Shown here: in pieces, positions 1 to 6,260 of the stretch | Layout of the letters: each line of letters starts with the position of its first letter | Position numbering within the stretch: position 1 is the first letter of the stretch | NCBI GenBank assembly: GCA_950068635.1 | Contig: CATMIM010000029.1 | Coordinates: 1-8,722, forward strand | Length of the DNA stretch: 8,722 nucleotides | Direction: 5' to 3' | DNA from: an uncultured Candidatus Poseidoniales archaeon | Lineage (GTDB): Archaea > Thermoplasmatota > Poseidoniia > Poseidoniales > Thalassarchaeaceae | The notes under the pieces: model-generated | Told to the model about the DNA's origin: nothing | Seen by the model: only the letters and a program-made list of their open reading frames with translations | Databases searched by the model: none | Position numbers and translations under genes: made by a program

Positions 1-827
1 TGGTTCGGGTCGTTGGTGACGACAGCCTCCAACGTGAAGCAATGCTCTCCCGCCTCAGTGCCATCGGGAACGGTCACTTCGACTTGGACAACCTCGGTGT
101 CTTCTGAATCGAGTACGACCTGATTGGGGTCTACCTCGACGCTCAGTGATGACGTGCATGTGCTGTTGCTGACCATCTCAAGTGAAATCGTCTCGTTCTG
201 CTGGCCGGTGTTCTCCACCGTCACCGCCCATCTCACAGGGTTGTTGTCATTGAACGTCTTGTCGGTCGAGCCGGAGGTGAGTTCAACTCCGAACAATGCG
301 TTTCCTGAACCATCGCCCGCGGTCGTCGTCACGGTGACATCGGCCTGCTCCGGTGATGAAGGTGTTCCCCCAGGTGCCACATTGGCTGTTGCCGTGACAG
401 TGGTCTCGCAGTCATCTTCCGCCCCCGAAGCGACCTGCACGCTCAACTCGGTGGTCTCAGAATTGCCCACCTCGATGGTGCCGGTGATCTGCTGAATGGT
501 ACTTGTGAATCCCTGACATTCCTGACCCTCCTGAGTCGTCAACTGGACGGTCATGTCGTCGTCACCTGTGTTGGTCACGGTGATGGTGTAGGTGCCGTTC
601 TCTCCCGGGTTGACTGTCAGAGCCATCGGATTGGCGGACACCGAGACGCCGAGCGCCCTGCCGCCAGCGGCCATGGCGAGCGGGCTGGAGGTGGTGAGCA
701 GCAGGAGCACGAGCAGCAGTGCGGTCGAGCGCGCGCGGCGCATGCTCAGGCGCATGGTTACGGGAGCGAGAGCGATATCTATGAACATGCGGACTTGCGG
801 AACCGGTCTCGATTCAGTTGCAGGCAT
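1..827 (-). CDS. Secreted protein of NEW3/CARDB-like Ig repeats, 3' end outside window
   Basis: 275 codons are visible and the frame runs off the window at base 1. The ATG at 827 lies 5 bases after the protease stop, with an SD-like GGGGTGA over that stop. The signal peptide core (residues 36-52, Leu-rich after RRAR) begins unusually far in, so the ATG at 755 (residue 25) is a real alternative. A weak TATA-like element at 775-784, about 25 bases upstream of 755, would suit leaderless transcription. After cleavage near A51-A54 come two Ig-like modules, about residues 60-168 and 178-275, each with the 'xVTVxNTG' strand typical of NEW3/CARDB domains. Each module has two cysteines (C104/C140 and C224/C263), likely disulfides. 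No catalytic motif is visible. There is no lipobox. Shared modules and coupling with the protease suggest a surface partner or substrate-binding protein, but that is inference. A C-terminal membrane anchor may lie beyond the window. Confidence 0.88.
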   Translation of the reverse strand, partial: MPATESRPVPQVRMFIDIALAPVTMRLSMRRARSTALLLVLLLLTTSSPLAMAAGGRALGVSVSANPMALTVNPGENGTYTITVTNTGDDDMTVQLTTQEGQECQGFTSTIQQITGTIEVGNSETTELSVQVASGAEDDCETTVTATANVAPGGTPSSPEQADVTVTTTAGDGSGNALFGVELTSGSTDKTFNDNNPVRWAVTVENTGQQNETISLEMVSNSTCTSSLSVEVDPNQVVLDSEDTEVVQVEVTVPDGTEAGEHCFTLEAVVTNDPN

Positions 828-832
828 CAGTG

Positions 833-839
833 TCACCCC
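833..839 (-). promoter_or_regulatory. Shine-Dalgarno overlapping protease stop codon
   Basis: On the minus strand GGGGTGA ends 5 bases before the ATG at 827. Its last three bases are the TGA stop of the protease gene. It matches the GGTGA core complementary to archaeal 16S 3' ends, so the downstream gene is probably translated by coupling from the same mRNA. Confidence 0.55.
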
Positions 840-3800
840 ATGTTCACGAACTCTGAGACATCCCGTTCGCAGTTGCGACAGCCGCTCAACTTGTCGACTG
901 CGCACCCGCCTCCAGACAGATGGTATCGGGCACCGCAGCCAGGACACGCCTGCCATTCGGTCTGCGACAGTGATTCAAGGCAGACCCAGCAGCGATGCCG
1001 ATCGGAATCGTCACTCTCCTCAGCGAACGCTCCAACCGGTGGAGCGGCGGCGGGCTTGGCTTTGACAGGCGGCGGCGGAGGCAGGTCGACAGCGGCGGGA
1101 GCTGCCGGTTGGAGGCTGGCCATGCTCGGGGGTGGAGGAAGGTCCGAGGACATCGGCGGTCGAGGGCGCGATCGCCCGACCGAGCCATCCTTCGGGCTGC
1201 TGGCTATCTTGACCATGACTCCCGATGCCACGGCCAGGGCGACGATCAACAGTATCAGGCCAGCCCAGATGAGGCCCGAGGAGCCGCTGGATGGGGCTGC
1301 TACGCGGTTCGGATCGTCCTCCGCTGATACCGAGTAGACCACCTCGTTCTGGAATACGTCAGCCCCCCCCTGCAGCCAGACATGGATGTAGCCTTCCTCC
1401 GGTTCATCGGGTGTCACCTGCAGGACGAGCGCGCGCGACTCACCCGGTTGCAGTTCGAGCATGTTGGATCCGGTCAGGCTGATCTTCCAGCCGTCGGTTC
1501 CTGACAGCGCGATCAGGTGCGACAGCGGAGCGTTGCCAGCATTGTACGCCTCGATGCGCACCTCGGTGGAGGCGCCCTCGACCAGTTCCGGATGTGGCTT
1601 GACGGTCCACTGGACAGCCTTCGAGGTGGCGACGCGCAGGCTGATGGTGTCGTTGACCTCCACTCCCGCTACGGATAGTTCGAACGTGAGCTGTGGTTGC
1701 TCTCCTGCCGGAAGCGAGGTGGGAATCACCACCAGACACTCGATCAGTTGGCCACCAGCGGCGGATATCTCCTCCGGCGCGTCACACTGAGCCATCCAGT
1801 CAGCGCTCGGCGTGCGCAGATAGACCGACGGCGTCCACGCCTCGCTGCCACCGTTCTCGATGAACCAGATGAGGCGCACTCCGGGTGCTCCAGCCGGATG
1901 GTCACCCGCTCCGAGCGGTTCTGGCGACGAGGAGCCATCGGGCATGATCACGCTGCTGAACGACAGCAGCGGCCGCGGGATGGCGATCACGTCGAGAACG
2001 CCCTCCCACTCGATGCGGTAGCCGTCCTCGCTAGTGAGAGTAAGTTGGATTGGACCGCTCTGCGCAAGCCCGTTACCGGCGATGCCCACGACCACGTCCC
2101 CGGATTGACCGGGGGCGAGTTCCACCGCAGGCAGGTTGTTCGTCACCGACCAGCCACCGGGGAGTTCCACCGAGGGGGTCAGCGTCATTCCGTCATTGCC
2201 GGTGTTCGTCACGGTGAAGCGCAGGTTCGCCACGCCGTCCGAGCGCAACTGACCATACTCGGATTCGAGTTCGATGGAGCCGTTCCTGTAGGTGGCCACC
2301 ACGAACGATATCTGTTGCGACCACTCGGAGTCGGCATCGATCTGTGAGACCGCCCTGAGCGTCCCGACGAGTTGCGTCCCGGCCGATACGAGATGGGTCG
2401 AAGGCGGCACCACCGTGATCGCCAAGGTCCGCGTGCCGGCCGCCGGGATGTATCCTGACGACGCGGATGGCGCTCCAGGCATCGAACCGAGGTCATCGAA
2501 CCCGAGATGCCAGCCATTTGGCGCGAAAAGGTCGAGATCCCACCCCTGAGCGCCGTTCCCGTCGTTCCAGAGGTCCACGGAGAACGAGGTGTTGGCCACT
2601 GGGGAGACAGTCAGTTCGGAGAAGGGTATGGTGAAGTGCAGGTCCGGGAGCACCGGAACATCGAGCGTGAGCGACAGCGGATACTGGATGCCGTTGTCCT
2701 CATCGGTGGCCGTGACCGTGAACCGGTAGAGACCGGGCTCGGGAGGAGCGGGATGCACCAACGTCAGGCCGACCTGGAACACCTCGGAGCCGTTGAGCGC
2801 GAACGTGGTCTGCGAGAATGACTGGAACCAGTTGAACTGGGTGCCATCCGAGAGGCGTATCGGCTTGGTGGCTGAGATGGATGCGTTGGTCGGCAGCAGA
2901 GCGGTGTTCTTCAACTGAATATCCCACTGCGTCGTGCTCGACTCCGCCGAAGTCAGCGTCACCACCTCAGTGTCGGTGTCGAGACGCACTCCCGGCTCGG
3001 TGACTCCGACGGAAAGCAGGAACAGATTGTTGCCCTCGTCGAGTTCCTCCGAGAATGCGTCGGTCGGATCGAGTTGGACGATGATGTCCTTGGTACCTGG
3101 TGAAGTGGGGGTCCACTGCCAGTTGAGGCCACGGATCTCACCCGGCCCGAGGTTGATCGTCACGTCGCCTAGGTTCTGACTCCCAGCACTCGTCCGCACA
3201 ATCAGGTCCTCCATCGTGCGGCTGCCCATGTTGGTGACCTGCAGCGAGAACGTCACCTGCTCGTTCACCTGCGGAATCGGGTCGGATAACTGGAACGAGT
3301 TGGGGACGAATGCAGCGTCTGGGGACAGATCGTCGACGCCCGCCCCGCGCACCGCCAGTGCATACGTCTGCTGTGAGCGCTGACCACCGTGGCGTACATC
3401 CTCGACGTGGACAGTCCAGATGCCCTTCTGCGCCTGGTCGACGAGCACCACTTCGATGTTGTTCAGGGTGTCCGTGCTGCCTCCGGTTGACGAGCGGCCG
3501 TTCTCAAACACGTTCCCGAGATATGTGGTCGTGCCGTCGGGGGCGGTCACAGTGAGGTCGAGATCGTTCTGTAATTGGGTGGAGGCCCAGCGGTTGCCGC
3601 GGTAGTCGGACCAGGAGAGCACGACCTTGAACGGTTTCCACGATTCTGAGATGTTGAAAGTGTAATCGCGGCTGTTCCCGCTTCTCAGGTAGTTGCGGTC
3701 ATCGACGTAGATCCCGGTGTTCTGCCCAGGGACCAGAGAATTCGCGAGGTTGACTCGGCCCCAGCCTTCGTTCATGTTGGGGATGTCCCGAGTGCCCATG

Positions 3801-5476
3801 TCCTCTGCACCGAGGATGATCAAGCCGCGCACCAGCGCACCCTGTGGCTCCGGCCTACCCGCCACCTCCTTCAGGTATTGACGGATGAGTGCTGACGCTC
3901 CCGCCGTATTCGGTGCTGCCATCGAAGTTCCCGAGTATTCCAGATACCATTGGCTCGACCACGATGCCCCCGAGATGTCGGTGGCATCCTGCGAGCGGCA
4001 GGAGCGGACCCAAGCCCCAGGTGCGGCGACATCGGGTTTGAGGCGGCCATCATCGACCGGCCCGCGGCTGCTCGTGGTGGCGAGCGAGTCGGGAGCGCCG
4101 CCGCCGCGGTTGTGATGGTTGGCGACGGCCAACTGGTTCTTGGCGGTGGCCGGCGGGGAGATGGTGTCGCCGTTGCTGCCGTCGTTTCCAGCGGAGAACA
4201 GCACCGTCATTCCGTCATAGGACCAGTACTGGTCGTAGTAGTTCACGCGGTCGTCGACATCCTCGGAGTCGGTCGTGTACTCACCGTAGTTGGTCTGCGA
4301 GCCCCATGAATTGGTGTGCGTCAGGGCGCCGTTGTTGTAGGCGGCGTTGATGAGATAATTCATGCTCGGCGAGTAGAACTGGCCATCCGAGTCCCGCTCC
4401 ATCGCCTGGAAGTAGAGTTCCGCCCCCGGTGCCACCCCTGCATAGCCGCCACGTGAGCCGTCCCCGAGCACGGTGCACGCCACGTGGGTGCCGTGTCCGC
4501 TGTGGGTGTCCTCGCTGGACGAGTCGCCATTCACCACAGAGACTGCCGCCACTATGCGATTGTCCATGTCGCCATGGTCCTGGTCGATGCCCGAATCGGC
4601 CACCGCGATGATCTCGCCGCTGCCGTTCAGCGTGGTGGCGAATGCATTCACCACGTCGGCGATTCGCATGTGGGTTCGAGCTCGGTCGTTGTGGATGGCG
4701 AACACGGGCGGCAGGCGGATCCACGAGATCGACGGGTTGAGTGCAGCGAGCGGAATATCGGAGAGCGAGAGCGAGCCCTGATGGCGCCCGGCATCGATGG
4801 TCTCCACGGAATCGAGCAGCTCTCCGGCCAACTGGCCTGTCGAGTGTGTGACCGCCCCGATTTCGAATTCCTCCACCGGGACGCCAGACTCTAGATGGCG
4901 CCAGCCCTCCAACCTCACCTCCAGCGCCTCAGCGGAGAATGGAGCTGCGAAGATGTCGAGCACCTCATCCTCGACCATCATGGCGGCGGGAACAGGGTGC
5001 ACGGCGGATACCCCAGAGAGAGATGAGAGCGCTGCGAGGGCGAACCCGTCTCCTTGGACGAGGAATCCGGACGGCGGGATGTAGGCACGGATCATCAGAG
5101 CTGGAATCGTCGAGAGCGCTTCCTGAGCGGGCCACAGGCCGACCTCTCCATCGATGAGCACGAGGCGCAGGTCGCTGCGCTCAGCGCTGAAAGCCGCGGG
5201 AATGCCACGATCCAGTTCCAGACCAGCGATGCCATATGTGCCCAGCCGGGTGTCGGCCTGCGTCAATCTTACCCGCTCGCTCCCTTCGCTGAAACTGGTC
5301 GGCTCGACGCCACGGATGCTGTTGGGGTCGGGAACGATGTTCACCCATTCGATACGCGGCCCTGCATCCACGACCTCATCGTCAGCATCCACGCTTGCGC
5401 TCAACTCACCGAGCGGTGCCCAGACGGCGAGCAGCAGCGGAAGCAGCATCACGAAGCAGGCGAAACGGCCGTTCAT
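833..5476 (-). CDS. Membrane-anchored Kp43-type subtilisin-like (S8) protease with CARDB/NEW3 repeats and cytosolic RING-like zinc finger
   Basis: A 1547-residue extracellular serine endopeptidase. A signal peptide (1-28, no lipobox) is followed by a long propeptide (about 40-265) with two Kp43-like halves, including 'YIPPSGFLV' (132-140). The S8 catalytic domain (about 270-580) has D294 (ADSGID), H328 (HGTH), oxyanion N431 (SAGND) and S518 (GTSMAAP), all intact. A jelly-roll domain (583-711, LSWSD...NDLDLTVTAPDG) is typical of Kp43 subtilases. CARDB (about 720-825) and about five NEW3-like modules (828-1386) follow. Then come a TM helix (1400-1423), basic residues, a proline-rich linker (1430-1485) and a Cys/His zinc finger (1496-1536). 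Positive charge after the TM puts the catalytic part outside and the finger in the cytosol. The ATG at 5476 directly precedes the signal peptide, with AAGGGG 5 bases upstream. It is much longer than single-domain subtilisins. The physiological substrate is unknown; protein scavenging or surface-protein processing are both plausible. Confidence 0.96.
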   Translation of the reverse strand: MNGRFACFVMLLPLLLAVWAPLGELSASVDADDEVVDAGPRIEWVNIVPDPNSIRGVEPTSFSEGSERVRLTQADTRLGTYGIAGLELDRGIPAAFSAERSDLRLVLIDGEVGLWPAQEALSTIPALMIRAYIPPSGFLVQGDGFALAALSSLSGVSAVHPVPAAMMVEDEVLDIFAAPFSAEALEVRLEGWRHLESGVPVEEFEIGAVTHSTGQLAGELLDSVETIDAGRHQGSLSLSDIPLAALNPSISWIRLPPVFAIHNDRARTHMRIADVVNAFATTLNGSGEIIAVADSGIDQDHGDMDNRIVAAVSVVNGDSSSEDTHSGHGTHVACTVLGDGSRGGYAGVAPGAELYFQAMERDSDGQFYSPSMNYLINAAYNNGALTHTNSWGSQTNYGEYTTDSEDVDDRVNYYDQYWSYDGMTVLFSAGNDGSNGDTISPPATAKNQLAVANHHNRGGGAPDSLATTSSRGPVDDGRLKPDVAAPGAWVRSCRSQDATDISGASWSSQWYLEYSGTSMAAPNTAGASALIRQYLKEVAGRPEPQGALVRGLIILGAEDMGTRDIPNMNEGWGRVNLANSLVPGQNTGIYVDDRNYLRSGNSRDYTFNISESWKPFKVVLSWSDYRGNRWASTQLQNDLDLTVTAPDGTTTYLGNVFENGRSSTGGSTDTLNNIEVVLVDQAQKGIWTVHVEDVRHGGQRSQQTYALAVRGAGVDDLSPDAAFVPNSFQLSDPIPQVNEQVTFSLQVTNMGSRTMEDLIVRTSAGSQNLGDVTINLGPGEIRGLNWQWTPTSPGTKDIIVQLDPTDAFSEELDEGNNLFLLSVGVTEPGVRLDTDTEVVTLTSAESSTTQWDIQLKNTALLPTNASISATKPIRLSDGTQFNWFQSFSQTTFALNGSEVFQVGLTLVHPAPPEPGLYRFTVTATDEDNGIQYPLSLTLDVPVLPDLHFTIPFSELTVSPVANTSFSVDLWNDGNGAQGWDLDLFAPNGWHLGFDDLGSMPGAPSASSGYIPAAGTRTLAITVVPPSTHLVSAGTQLVGTLRAVSQIDADSEWSQQISFVVATYRNGSIELESEYGQLRSDGVANLRFTVTNTGNDGMTLTPSVELPGGWSVTNNLPAVELAPGQSGDVVVGIAGNGLAQSGPIQLTLTSEDGYRIEWEGVLDVIAIPRPLLSFSSVIMPDGSSSPEPLGAGDHPAGAPGVRLIWFIENGGSEAWTPSVYLRTPSADWMAQCDAPEEISAAGGQLIECLVVIPTSLPAGEQPQLTFELSVAGVEVNDTISLRVATSKAVQWTVKPHPELVEGASTEVRIEAYNAGNAPLSHLIALSGTDGWKISLTGSNMLELQPGESRALVLQVTPDEPEEGYIHVWLQGGADVFQNEVVYSVSAEDDPNRVAAPSSGSSGLIWAGLILLIVALAVASGVMVKIASSPKDGSVGRSRPRPPMSSDLPPPPSMASLQPAAPAAVDLPPPPPVKAKPAAAPPVGAFAEESDDSDRHRCWVCLESLSQTEWQACPGCGARYHLSGGGCAVDKLSGCRNCERDVSEFVNMG
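869..991 (-). other. RING/PHD-like zinc-finger domain in protease cytosolic tail
   Basis: Residues 1496-1536 carry C-x2-C-x11-C-x2-C-x4-H-x5-C-x7-C-x2-C, eight potential ligands for two zinc ions. The segment CPGCGARYH resembles the prokaryotic RING finger family (Prok-RING_1), where CPxCGxxYH is characteristic. Spacing after the His is longer than the usual YHxxC, so zinc ligand assignment is inferred. The domain is on the cytosolic side of the TM helix. A protein-binding role is more likely than ubiquitin ligase activity: no E2 or ubiquitin-like gene is nearby. Confidence 0.75.
1208..1279 (-). other. Transmembrane anchor of the S8 protease
   Basis: Residues 1400-1423 (SGLIWAGLILL followed by IVALAVASGVMV) form a single hydrophobic helix. 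Small, neutral residues lie outside. K and R residues follow within the next 15 residues, which indicates N-out, C-in topology. A proline-rich tail with two DLPPPP motifs (from residues 1445 and 1464) links it to the zinc finger. Confidence 0.85.
1363..1370 (-). repeat. G8 homopolymer tract within protease gene
   Basis: Eight consecutive G on the coding strand (CAG GGG GGG GCT, residues 1369-1372), the longest homopolymer I noticed in the window. It lies about 30 codons upstream of the TM helix. The frame is intact as given. One extra G gives TGA at once (1361-1359). One fewer gives TAG at 1302-1300. Both fall before the membrane anchor. Confidence 0.9.
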
Positions 5477-5480
5477 TCCA

Positions 5481-5525
5481 TCCCCTTGAGTGGCTGGCTT
5501 CTTGCAGCCTCTATATCAGTTCGGG
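5481..5525 (-). promoter_or_regulatory. Probable archaeal promoter and RBS of the S8 protease gene
   Basis: On the minus strand CTGATATAGAGG (5519-5508) is a TATA-like element, preceded by BRE-like purine-rich CCGAA. Its centre is about 38 bases upstream of the ATG at 5476. Transcription would then start near 5489, giving a leader of roughly 13 bases that just contains the SD-like AAGGGGA (5487-5481). The element departs from the TTTATATA consensus, so the call is tentative. Confidence 0.45.
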
Positions 5526-5527
5526 TC

Positions 5528-5550
5528 TGCTGGCCGCATAGCGGCCAGCA
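5528..5550. repeat. Perfect inverted repeat, 10-bp arms, 3-base loop
   Basis: Arms TGCTGGCCGC (5528-5537) and GCGGCCAGCA (5541-5550) flank the loop ATA. It lies about 44 bases past the stop of the small membrane-protein gene and just upstream of the BRE/TATA-like element of the protease gene. No T-run follows on the minus strand, which argues against a typical archaeal terminator. An operator bound by a dimeric regulator, or an RNA-processing or pausing hairpin, are alternatives. The rest of the 117-base gap shows nothing else clear. Confidence 0.7.
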
Positions 5551-5593
5551 CGCGTCGCGGGTCACGTGTGCGAGGAGCACCCATCATAACCGG

Positions 5594-6247
5594 TCAGAAC
5601 CAGTGCCGGTCCGCCTTGTCCTTGAAGGTCTCAGTGGTCCAATCACCTACTGTGTGGTTCCAACTCTCGAACTCGCCGCTGCCGCCGTAGTAGTCGTATT
5701 CGAGGGTCACGAGTATGTGGTAGTTCGCCCACACGGTCACGCCCTCGATCAACAGTTCCAGGTCGTCCCCCGCCACCGACGTGTGCGCCGGAATCTCCGA
5801 CCTGTGGAACCGCGTCGAGTTGAGCACCTCACCGTCGAGTTGCGTGAACTTCACTTCAATGGTGATGTCCTGGACTGGTTTGGTGCCCAGATTGTGCACC
5901 TCGACGAGCACGACCTGTCCCGGTCCCGACTGCATGTAGACGACGTCCACGGTGATCGCGTCCCTGGGTACCGCCCAGAAGACGAGTGCGAAGGTGCTGA
6001 ACAGCAGGAACGCCATGAAGAGCGAGGCGACGACCACGTTCGCAGGGGAGATGATCCTGGTCACCCGTCGAGTGACCTCGCGCACCTTCTCCAGAGTATC
6101 ATGGGCCAGTTCAACCTCTTCCTCGGTGAACGAGCGCTCGCCGATATCCACATCCCTGTCCTCGTCGGACAACTCCTCCTCTGAGAGTTGCGGGTCGTCG
6201 GGCGTACCGACGAGGGAGTACATGCCTTCTGGCTCTTCATCGTCCAT
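5594..6247 (-). CDS. Single-pass membrane protein with acidic cytosolic N-terminus and external beta domain, function unknown
   Basis: 217 residues from the ATG at 6247, which has AGGAG 8 bases upstream. An in-frame GTG at 6253 would add two residues but sits only 2 bases from that SD. Residues 1-40 are strongly acidic (SEEELSDEDRDVD). Residues 41-67 look helical and perhaps coiled-coil, ending in basic RRVTR. One TM helix spans about 70-92. Basic charge before it predicts N-in, C-out (type II) topology. The external domain (about 98-217) is beta-rich, with 'VVLVEVHNLGTKPVQDITIEVKF' style strands resembling CARDB/FxLYD Ig folds, and ends in an aromatic-rich tail. No enzyme motif is seen. It follows the large beta protein by 11 bases, so the two are probably made together and may interact. 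I do not recognise a named family. Confidence 0.87.
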   Translation of the reverse strand: MDDEEPEGMYSLVGTPDDPQLSEEELSDEDRDVDIGERSFTEEEVELAHDTLEKVREVTRRVTRIISPANVVVASLFMAFLLFSTFALVFWAVPRDAITVDVVYMQSGPGQVVLVEVHNLGTKPVQDITIEVKFTQLDGEVLNSTRFHRSEIPAHTSVAGDDLELLIEGVTVWANYHILVTLEYDYYGGSGEFESWNHTVGDWTTETFKDKADRHWF

Positions 6248-6255
6248 CGTCACAT

Positions 6256-6260
6256 CTCCT
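6256..6260 (-). promoter_or_regulatory. Shine-Dalgarno AGGAG that decides the start at 6247
   Basis: AGGAG on the minus strand lies 8 bases upstream of the ATG at 6247. Its AG is part of the upstream gene's TAG stop (6261-6259), a layout that favours coupled translation. An intervening ATG at 6255 is followed at once by TGA and is not a gene start. Confidence 0.7.

Noticed and set aside
592..1337. Overlapping plus-strand open frames (592-1065, 795-1337, 995-1327)
   Set aside because: They run antisense to the signal-peptide region of the downstream gene and the zinc-finger tail of the protease. The minus strand explains this DNA fully.
5393..5476. Lipoprotein signal in the protease
   Set aside because: There is no Cys after the hydrophobic core; the only N-terminal Cys (C7) precedes it.
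5528..5550. Intrinsic terminator
   Set aside because: The hairpin is perfect but no T-rich tract follows on the transcribed strand, and archaeal termination depends mainly on T-runs. It is kept as an inverted repeat.
5054..6184. 376-codon plus-strand open frame across two genes and the gap
   Set aside because: It is antisense to the protease N-terminus and the small membrane protein, both with clear domain features. Its translation is Arg/His/Gln-rich without any domain, as expected from antisense GC-rich DNA.
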